DNA of 64,000 nucleotides from Legionellales bacterium (GTDB lineage Bacteria > Pseudomonadota > Gammaproteobacteria > Berkiellales > Berkiellaceae): assembly GCA_002708265.1 (NCBI GenBank), contig PANA01000004.1:124001-188000 (forward strand), in the 5' to 3' direction. Below the pieces are notes generated by a model, which ran no database searches, had not been told where the DNA came from, and worked only from the letters and a program-made list of their open reading frames with translations. Shown piece after piece: positions 57,717 through 64,000 of this stretch; the first letter of the stretch is position 1, and every line of letters begins with the position of its first letter. Made by a program: the position numbers and the translations under genes.

Positions 57717-58762
57717 AGACCATGCTGATAACAGGTGGTGCTGGATTTATTGGTGGTCATTGCGTCCAGCATTTTTTACGAAAATATAAGAACTTATGTA
57801 TCGTTAACCTAGATAAAGTTACTTATGCTGCAAATTTAAGGGCTTTAGCCAGTGTTGCTGGTCATCCTCGCTACCGATTTGTGAAAGGGGATATTACTGA
57901 TCAAGAACTCGTTACTGAACTATTAAAGAGATATGATATTCGAGGGATCATGCATTTGGCCGCAGAGTCACATGTTGATAACGCAATTGAAAACCCAACA
58001 TTATTTGCTAGAACGAATACAATGGGGACAGCCGTTCTTTTAGAGGCTGCGAGACAGCGATGGATGAAGGGACCTTATAACGCTAAATCAGGATACGAAG
58101 ATTGTGTATTCCATCATGTCTCAACTGATGAAGTATTTGGCTCCATTTCAGCAGGTGGATTTACTGAAAACTCTCCTTATGCGCCAAATTCACCCTACAG
58201 CGCTAGTAAGGCTGGTGCAGATATGCTTGTTAGAAGCTACTATCAAACTTATGGAATGAATGTTCGGGTAACCAACTGTAGTAATAACTTTGGACCTTAC
58301 CAACATCACGAGAAGCTTATTCCTACGGTGATTCGTTGTGCGCTATCACATCGAAAAATTCCAATATATGGCAATGGTTCTCAAGTGAGAGACTGGTTAT
58401 TCGTGTCAGATCATTGTGCTGCACTAGACTTGGTATACCATAAGGCAGAACCTGGCAGTTATTATAATATCGGTGGTAATAACACTGTGACTAACCTAAC
58501 ATTGGTTAGAAAAATTTGTGATATTTTAGATAGGATGTTTCCTAGTGAAAGTCTTAAGTCTTATCATGAGCTCATTAGTTTTGTTGATGATAGACCGGGA
58601 CATGATCAGCGCTATGCAATTGATGCTTCGAAGATTAAAAGTGAACTTGAATTCTATCCTGCATCTAGTTTTGATCTAGCTATGGAAATGACAGTTGGCT
58701 GGTATATAGAGCAACATCGAAGGGCAAAAGGCCAAGTCTCTTTAAGGGAGAAAGTGGAATGA
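57713..58762 (+). CDS. rmlB: dTDP-glucose 4,6-dehydratase
   Basis: Second step of dTDP-deoxyhexose synthesis; 349 residues. ITGGAGFIGGHCVQHFL, HLAAESHVDNAIENP, HVSTDEVFGS, YSASKAGADMLVRSYYQTYG and NNFGPYQHHEKLIPTVI are hallmarks of RmlB. No rmlC or rmlD follows in the window, so the product is expected to feed fdtA-fdtB. It overlaps ugd by four bases. Confidence 0.95.
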   Translation: MKTMLITGGAGFIGGHCVQHFLRKYKNLCIVNLDKVTYAANLRALASVAGHPRYRFVKGDITDQELVTELLKRYDIRGIMHLAAESHVDNAIENPTLFARTNTMGTAVLLEAARQRWMKGPYNAKSGYEDCVFHHVSTDEVFGSISAGGFTENSPYAPNSPYSASKAGADMLVRSYYQTYGMNVRVTNCSNNFGPYQHHEKLIPTVIRCALSHRKIPIYGNGSQVRDWLFVSDHCAALDLVYHKAEPGSYYNIGGNNTVTNLTLVRKICDILDRMFPSESLKSYHELISFVDDRPGHDQRYAIDASKIKSELEFYPASSFDLAMEMTVGWYIEQHRRAKGQVSLREKVE

Positions 58763-60105
58763 ATATAGCAGTTTTTGGAGCAGGGTACGTTGGACTAGTT
58801 GTAGCAGCTTGTTTCACAAAGCTTGGACATTCCTTGAGAGTTATTGATGTTGATCGTAAAAAGATCACAGGATTAAATAATGGACAGATCCCAATATATG
58901 AGCCCGGCTTAGAATCATTATTCCAAGAGGGGATGGATTCGGGTCAGTTAAGCTTTACAGATGATGCAGCGAGTGCTTTAGTAGATGTTGATTATGTCTT
59001 TATAGCAGTTGGTACACCATCGCTACCAAATGGACAAGCTGACACCACTTTTGTTTTAGAAGTAGCTAAAATAATTGGTCAAAATATTCAAAGCGATGCG
59101 ATCGTGGTTCAGAAGTCCACTGTGCCGGTTGGGACAGGGGATGAAATAGAATCAGTGATCATAAAGCAGCTTAAACGAAGGCAAGTTAAACTTAATGTTC
59201 CTGTTGTGTCTAATCCTGAATTTCTAAGAGAGGGAATGGCCCTGAAGGACTTTTTAGCACCGGATAGAGTTTTGATAGGTTCAAATAATCAAGACGCTAT
59301 TTCCAGTATGCAAAAGTTGTATACCCCGGTTACTCAGACGGCCCCCTTCATTGTATCCTCGAGGCGATCAGCTGAAATAGCAAAATATGCTTGTAACGCA
59401 ATGCTTGCCACTAAAATTAGTTTTGTGAATGAGTTAAGTCGTCTTTGTGAAGCGCAAAACGCTGATATCTTACAAGTTAAAAGTGTTATGGCAACCGATC
59501 ATCGAATAGGACCTCATTTTATTTCACCAGGCCCAGGGTATGGTGGCTCATGCTTTCCAAAAGATGTAAAAGCCCTAACCGCTTCTTTTGAATCATCAGG
59601 GCTGTTACCTACTTTGATAAGTGCTGCTGAATCAGTCAATGAAATGCAAAAGCATCATGTATTTTCTCGAATCAAATCAGTCTATGGCGCCTTGCTTTCA
59701 TCTAAAACAATTGCTGTTTGGGGATTGGCGTTTAAGCCGGATACAGATGATATTAGAGAGGCACCAGCCATAGCATTGATTGAACGATTGGTTGGGGAAG
59801 ACACAAGAGTTCAAGCGTATGATCCAAAAGCAACAGAGGCAATGGGAGAGTACTTAGGTCCTTTAGAACAAGTACGTTTCTTTGCAAGTAAAGAAGATGC
59901 TTTGTGTCATGCAGACATGCTTGTTATTCTCACAGACTGGGATGAGTTTAAAGCACTACCAGAGTCAGTCTTCAATACACTTGCCGACAAATGGGTTTTT
60001 GATACACGAAATATATACGCTGAGTCCAAATTTACTTCAATTAAAGTTATAGGAACCGGTCGAGGTAGTGTGCATAAAATTAAAGAGAGTGTTTTAAGTG
60101 ATTGA
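58759..60105 (+). CDS. ugd: UDP-glucose 6-dehydrogenase
   Basis: Oxidises UDP-glucose to UDP-glucuronate with two NAD. 448 residues: N-terminal AVFGAGYVGLVVAACFTKLGH, VQKSTVPVGTGD, NPEFLREGMALKDFL, the catalytic Cys in GYGGSCFPKDV, and C-terminal NAD-site motif IAVWGLAFKPDTDDIREAPA. The UDP-glucuronate may be used directly or turned to UDP-xylose by the decarboxylase at 62388-63329. Confidence 0.95.
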   Translation: MNIAVFGAGYVGLVVAACFTKLGHSLRVIDVDRKKITGLNNGQIPIYEPGLESLFQEGMDSGQLSFTDDAASALVDVDYVFIAVGTPSLPNGQADTTFVLEVAKIIGQNIQSDAIVVQKSTVPVGTGDEIESVIIKQLKRRQVKLNVPVVSNPEFLREGMALKDFLAPDRVLIGSNNQDAISSMQKLYTPVTQTAPFIVSSRRSAEIAKYACNAMLATKISFVNELSRLCEAQNADILQVKSVMATDHRIGPHFISPGPGYGGSCFPKDVKALTASFESSGLLPTLISAAESVNEMQKHHVFSRIKSVYGALLSSKTIAVWGLAFKPDTDDIREAPAIALIERLVGEDTRVQAYDPKATEAMGEYLGPLEQVRFFASKEDALCHADMLVILTDWDEFKALPESVFNTLADKWVFDTRNIYAESKFTSIKVIGTGRGSVHKIKESVLSD

Positions 60106-61291
60106 TGGCCCTATAGCCCCTGGATTTGAAAAAATAAGAGATGCTTTTGAAGAAAATTTTACTCATCGAAAAGAGTTGGGTGCTGCTGTATGCATCTATC
60201 TTGGTGGTGTAAAAGTTGTTGATCTCTGGGGCGGATACTTAGACGCTGAAAAAAAACGTGCTTGGACAATTGATTCACGTGTGATGGTGTTTTCTGTGAC
60301 AAAAGGAATGTGCGCTTTAGCAATGGCACATCTGGTTAGCAAAAGAAAAATCTCATACGAAACCAAGATATCTTCCATTTGGCCTGAGTTTTCTCAACAT
60401 GGAAAAGAAAACATTACTTTACGGCAGCTACTTGAACATCGAGCCGGATTGTTCTCAATTAATGAAAGAATAACGCCAGAGCTACTATTGGATAAACAAA
60501 AGTTTTCCACTGTCCTAGCTAAACAAGAACCTGAGCAAATTGGAAAAGTGGCCTATCATGCACAAACAGTTGGTTGGTATCTTAGTGAGATATGTCATCG
60601 TGTAGATGAACAAGGACGATACATTGGCCAGTATTTAGAAGAAGAGCTTATTAAACCCCTAAACCTGAATTTTAAGATAGGACTGGACATGAGTGATGAT
60701 ATGTCCACGGTTTCAGGCTTGACCAGTCATTCAGCGATTGAGTTGCTGTTTTCTGAAACAAATGTTTCTTTATCAATGATACTCCAGCTGTTAAATCCAT
60801 TTTCTCAAGCATCTCGCGCGTTAAAAAACCCCCATTTCTCGCGCCCGAGTGATATGATTGCGCCTCCCTGGCCCTACTGTGAAATGCCGTCTTCCAATGG
60901 AATCGGGACTGTACGGTCTATTGCCTGCATGTGGCAACTCGTATTAGATAAACATTATTTGCCAGTAAGGCTAAGGGAAGAGCTTGTTGCTAGCCTGCGT
61001 GAAGATCCAGTTGAGCGCCCAGATAGTATAATAGGGCATCCGATGCGATATCATTATGGTTTTACGAGACCTGGAAGAAGTATTCACTTTGGCGTAAGTG
61101 ATCAAGCAATCGGATTTGCAGGAATCGGAGGGGCATTCTCATTTGCCGATCCTTCACTAGGGGTTACTTATGCTTATGCGCCAAATAGGCTGGGCCCCGT
61201 CATGTGGGACGATCCCCGTGAAAGAGCCCTTCGAATTGCCTTGTTTGAAACGCTAGAGTCCCTAGGTATTACGAACGACCCGACTCAATAG
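60098..61291 (+). CDS. Serine hydrolase, beta-lactamase/esterase (class C-like) family
   Basis: 397 residues without a clear signal peptide, so cytoplasmic. The nucleophile motif SVTK (about 66-69) lies in [19 protein letters not shown], typical of EstB/beta-lactamase-like esterases. [11 protein letters not shown] and [14 protein letters not shown]...FGHSG-like segment [14 protein letters not shown] are also characteristic. GTG start overlaps ugd by eight bases; the 3' end overlaps the convergent glycosyltransferase by 23 bases. Its role in a polysaccharide operon may be deacylation of a sugar or lipid, but that is unproven. Confidence 0.82.
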   Translation: MIDGPIAPGFEKIRDAFEENFTHRKELGAAVCIYLGGVKVVDLWGGYLDAEKKRAWTIDSRVMVFSVTKGMCALAMAHLVSKRKISYETKISSIWPEFSQHGKENITLRQLLEHRAGLFSINERITPELLLDKQKFSTVLAKQEPEQIGKVAYHAQTVGWYLSEICHRVDEQGRYIGQYLEEELIKPLNLNFKIGLDMSDDMSTVSGLTSHSAIELLFSETNVSLSMILQLLNPFSQASRALKNPHFSRPSDMIAPPWPYCEMPSSNGIGTVRSIACMWQLVLDKHYLPVRLREELVASLREDPVERPDSIIGHPMRYHYGFTRPGRSIHFGVSDQAIGFAGIGGAFSFADPSLGVTYAYAPNRLGPVMWDDPRERALRIALFETLESLGITNDPTQ

Positions 61292-62018
61292 CGGCGACGG
61301 TTGCTTCAACTGAGCTTTGTTTGACGATCGAGTACTTAAGAATACAAAAGATCGCGCGAAAACCGTCTTTCCAGCCAATTTTTTTACCTTCTTCGTACGT
61401 TCGCCCATAGTATGAAATACCAATCTCATAGAACCGGATCCCTTTAACTTTAGAAAGTTTGGCTGTAACTTCAGGTTCAAATCCGAAACGTTTTTCGTTT
61501 AATTCGATTCCTTGAATTAACTTTCGTCTAAAAACCTTATAACAGGTTTCCATGTCAGTAAGATTAAGGTTTGTAAACATGTTAGAAAGAGTGGTTAAAA
61601 ATTTATTTCCAAGCGAGTGCCAATAGTAAAGTACTCGATGTGAATCCCCGCCAACAAAGCGTGATCCGTAAACAACATCTGCTTTATCAGCAAGTAGTGG
61701 GGAAAGTAGTTTTGGGTATTCGACAGGATCGTATTCCAAATCCGCATCTTGAATTATTACATAATCGCCGGTAGCGGCTTTAATGCCATCATGCAGGGCT
61801 GCCCCTTTTCCTTCGTTTTGCTTTTTAAGGATGAGGATATCAATTTGCTTGCGAAGCTGATTTTGAAGTAGCTCTTGAACACCGTCAGTTGAGCCATCAT
61901 CAACAACAATCACTTCAAGTTGTCCATTAATGGGCGCTGCATGAACAGCACTGAGTAACTGAGCAATAGTTGCAGTTTCGTTAAAACAAGGAATGACCAC
62001 GGAGAGCTTGTAATTCAT
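61269..62018 (-). CDS. GtrB-like polyprenyl-phosphate glycosyltransferase
   Basis: 249 residues, GT2 family similar to dolichyl-phosphate mannosyltransferases. [42 protein letters not shown] and [18 protein letters not shown] (DAD metal motif) are diagnostic. It has no C-terminal membrane helices. It should load a sugar on undecaprenyl phosphate for a flippase; the adjacent gtrA-like gene supplies the membrane partner. Confidence 0.9.
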   Translation of the reverse strand: MNYKLSVVIPCFNETATIAQLLSAVHAAPINGQLEVIVVDDGSTDGVQELLQNQLRKQIDILILKKQNEGKGAALHDGIKAATGDYVIIQDADLEYDPVEYPKLLSPLLADKADVVYGSRFVGGDSHRVLYYWHSLGNKFLTTLSNMFTNLNLTDMETCYKVFRRKLIQGIELNEKRFGFEPEVTAKLSKVKGIRFYEIGISYYGRTYEEGKKIGWKDGFRAIFCILKYSIVKQSSVEATVAAIESGRS

Positions 62019-62416
62019 TTTTTAAATATCCAAAAGTATCGAGCTGTGAAGTTCCATATAAAAGCAAAGCCCATAGCACTAATTTTAGCAAGAATTACGG
62101 GCAACATCAGTACCTCTACTGATAAGTAAAAAGAAATATTGTGGAAAATCAGACCAATGAAACTGACCAGGTAGATAAGTGATATTTCTTGATGTTGGCG
62201 AAAGTTACTTCCGCCTTGAAACATAAATAAAATACCTACCCAATAGTTCACCGCAGTGGCGAAAAGGAAACTGATTGTCGCTGCTCCAAGATAGTGAAAA
62301 GTCGGGACATAAATTTGCAATAGCTGGAATAAGGTAAGATCCACAAGTGCTGCGGATAGACCTACCCAAAAATATTGAAAGAGAGCCCTATGCGGGAGAT
62401 TTTTCAGCAAGAGCAT
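62015..62416 (-). CDS. GtrA-family membrane protein
   Basis: About 133 residues with four helices ([82 protein letters not shown]). GtrA proteins are thought to flip polyprenyl-phosphate sugars. ATG 62416 is chosen; a TTG at 62431 is possible. It overlaps the decarboxylase gene by about 29 bases and the gtrB-like gene by four. Confidence 0.85.
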   Translation of the reverse strand: MLLLKNLPHRALFQYFWVGLSAALVDLTLFQLLQIYVPTFHYLGAATISFLFATAVNYWVGILFMFQGGSNFRQHQEISLIYLVSFIGLIFHNISFYLSVEVLMLPVILAKISAMGFAFIWNFTARYFWIFKK

Positions 62417-63329
62417 GTTTAAAGTACTCAATTGTTAACTGTAATCCTTCTTGAAGGGATACCTGAGGTGACCATTGTAAATGTTGTTCTGCATTGGAAA
62501 TATCAGGCCTCCTTTGCTTCGGATCATCGCCCGGCAGAGGGTGATAAATCAATTCAGAAGAGGAGTGTGTCAGTTTTTTAACCATTTTTGCTAGTTTGTT
62601 TACCGTAAATTCAAAAGGTGCACCAATATTAACTGGGTTTTGTATTTCAGAATGAAATAGGGCATGGAGGCCATTCAAATTATCATCTACATAACAAAAA
62701 GACCGAGTTTGCTCGCCATTGCCATAAATAGTAATCGGTACGTTTTTTAGTGCTTGAATAATAAAGTTACTGATAATTCGACCATCGTTGATGGCCATAT
62801 GAGGTCCATAGGTATTAAATATCCGAGCGACACGAATTTGAGTACCTTTGCGGTGATGATATTCATAGCATAGTGTTTCTGCAACACGTTTGCCTTCATC
62901 ATAGCAAGCTCTAGGCCCAAAACAGTTGACATTACCCAAGTATGTTTCTGTTTGTGGGTGAATGTGCGGGTCGCCGTATACTTCGCTGGTCGATGTGAAC
63001 AACACTTTAATGCCAAGACGTGTTGCCAATTCTAGCGCGTTTTGTGTCCCTAAAAAGTTGGTTTCTAAGGTCTTAATCGGTTCTGCCTGATAGTGAACCG
63101 GTGAGGCAGCACAACCTAAGTGAAAAATTCCATCAACTTCATAATCAAATGATTTTCGAATATCTTGTTCAACAAATAAAAATTTAGGATGCTTAAGACA
63201 CTGCTTCAAGTTAGCTAATCGACCGGTAGATAGGTCATCTATACAGACTACAGAGTGATTTTTGGCTAACAGACGATTGCAAAGGTGAGAGCCGATAAAA
63301 CCGGCGCCTCCAGTTACTAAATACCGCAT
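62388..63329 (-). CDS. UDP-glucuronate decarboxylase (UDP-xylose synthase)
   Basis: 313-residue extended short-chain dehydrogenase. YLVTGGAGFIGSHLCNRLL binds NAD. The stretch FTSTSEVYGDPHIHPQTETY, then GPRACYDEGKRVAE with the catalytic YDEGK, IFNTYGPHM and GDDPKQRRPDIS are characteristic of UXS enzymes, which convert UDP-glucuronate to UDP-xylose. The upstream ugd product is its substrate. First gene of the minus-strand uxs-gtrA-gtrB unit; the short 76-base gap to the plus-strand gene at 63406 must hold both promoters. Confidence 0.85.
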   Translation of the reverse strand: MRYLVTGGAGFIGSHLCNRLLAKNHSVVCIDDLSTGRLANLKQCLKHPKFLFVEQDIRKSFDYEVDGIFHLGCAASPVHYQAEPIKTLETNFLGTQNALELATRLGIKVLFTSTSEVYGDPHIHPQTETYLGNVNCFGPRACYDEGKRVAETLCYEYHHRKGTQIRVARIFNTYGPHMAINDGRIISNFIIQALKNVPITIYGNGEQTRSFCYVDDNLNGLHALFHSEIQNPVNIGAPFEFTVNKLAKMVKKLTHSSSELIYHPLPGDDPKQRRPDISNAEQHLQWSPQVSLQEGLQLTIEYFKHALAEKSPA

Positions 63330-63405
63330 TTGATTCAGTCCTTTTGATTGAAAGGCTATACTATCACACTACCAATGGACTCGGGCAAAGAGGGCGGTTA
63401 AACTC

Positions 63406-64000
63406 ATGCCGATGAACATGAACATCTTCCAAAAACCATTTTCTTGTAGGGCAAGTTTCATTTCTTGGCTATTACTGCTGGGCTTTATAGCCATTGAGGT
63501 ATTTAAGGCTAAGTGGAAAGTGTGCCTTCCAGACGGCGACTGTGAGTCGTATCTTCAAATGGTCTACCACTGGGGATATTCAGCTGACATTCTCCCGCAT
63601 CATGCTATGCGAGTGCTGCCCTCAATGATTGTTTATACAGTCTCACAACTGGGTATCAATGAGCATATGGGATTTTGGCTCTTATCTATCACCAGTTTCA
63701 TATTATTTGCTGTTGGAACTTATACACTTCTCGCTGAAAAAGACCGTGTATCGCTTCTTCCAGTGTCTTTAACCTTGTTACTTCTTTCTGCCCACTGGGC
63801 TATGACGTATTCATTATCACACTTTTATCAGGCAACTGATGCCTTGATATATCCCTTTGGGTTATTAATGTTTTATTTTCTGAGACAAAACAACAGCTCA
63901 GGCATATTGCTTATCGGCCTCTTAGGGTGTCTTGTCAGACAAAACTTGTTTGTATTTGGTTTTTTTGGATTAATGCAAATAGCCTATGTATCGGGGAAGA
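63406..64000 (+). CDS. Polytopic membrane protein, possible GT-C glycosyltransferase, 5' part
   Basis: The frame from ATG 63406 has no stop up to the window end (198 codons). At least five hydrophobic helices are seen. Early residues ASFISWLLLLGFIAIEVFK form the first span, then a loop with CLPDGDCESYLQMVYHWGY and HHAMRVLPSMIVYTV. An acidic first outer loop and a later RVLP pattern recall GT-C membrane glycosyltransferases. Other starts (ATG 63412 or 63418) are possible. Divergent from the uxs-gtrA-gtrB unit, where it could be the third, sugar-transferring partner. Confidence 0.6.
   Translation, partial: MPMNMNIFQKPFSCRASFISWLLLLGFIAIEVFKAKWKVCLPDGDCESYLQMVYHWGYSADILPHHAMRVLPSMIVYTVSQLGINEHMGFWLLSITSFILFAVGTYTLLAEKDRVSLLPVSLTLLLLSAHWAMTYSLSHFYQATDALIYPFGLLMFYFLRQNNSSGILLIGLLGCLVRQNLFVFGFFGLMQIAYVSGK

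Noticed and set aside
1-64000. Insertion sequences, CRISPR arrays, integrases or phage genes
   Set aside because: No transposase, integrase or phage protein and no regularly spaced direct repeats were seen on either strand.

Overview
The window is a chromosome segment of a gammaproteobacterium of fairly low G+C (roughly 42% by eye). Two very conserved gene orders show this: carB-greA-(yhbY)-rlmE-ftsH-folP-glmM-tpiA-secG-tRNA-Leu(GAG)-nuoA to nuoN, and tRNA-fMet-rimP-nusA-infB-rbfA-truB-rpsO-pnp. Separate nuoC and nuoD genes, a PPi-type phosphofructokinase and this particular joining of the two blocks recall Legionellales and Methylophaga/Thiotrichales-like bacteria more than enterics. I cannot fix the genus from sequence alone.

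Layout. 1-8148: housekeeping genes (pyrimidine/arginine precursor synthesis, transcript cleavage factor, rRNA methylation, FtsH protease, folate, glucosamine-phosphate mutase, triose-phosphate isomerase, SecG). 8307-22808: tRNA-Leu and the complete 14-gene complex I operon. 22897-27880: an accessory cassette placed exactly between nuoN and the tRNA-fMet/rimP operon. It holds a CvaA/HlyD-like adaptor, a CvaB-like ABC exporter with an intact C39 peptidase domain, and four short precursors with aligned double-glycine-type leaders, plus one small membrane protein. Two of the precursors are extremely aromatic and acidic and do not look like ordinary cationic bacteriocins. 27924-32138: an amino-acid permease and an insulinase-family lipoprotein protease. 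32189-40703: the rimP-nusA-infB translation operon through pnp. 40713-41844: a second leader-peptide gene and a CPBP-like membrane protein on the minus strand. The leader of this distant peptide matches those of the cassette, so it is probably a cargo of the same exporter.

41975-51357: PPi-phosphofructokinase, Mpl murein-recycling ligase, a lipB-lipA-(exported deformylase)-PAP2 operon, a secreted lipase-like hydrolase, an ankyrin protein and a small lipoprotein. 51455-64000: a surface-polysaccharide locus driven by a good sigma-70 promoter. It makes GDP-L-fucose (gmd, fcl), a dTDP-3-amino-3,6-dideoxyhexose (rmlA, rmlB, fdtA, fdtB) and UDP-glucuronate (ugd), with two glycosyltransferases and a serine hydrolase. 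On the opposite strand is a uxs-gtrA-gtrB module, and a truncated polytopic membrane protein runs off the end.

The best candidate for an undescribed system is the peptide-export cassette and its remote sixth member. I see no insertion sequence, CRISPR array or phage gene.
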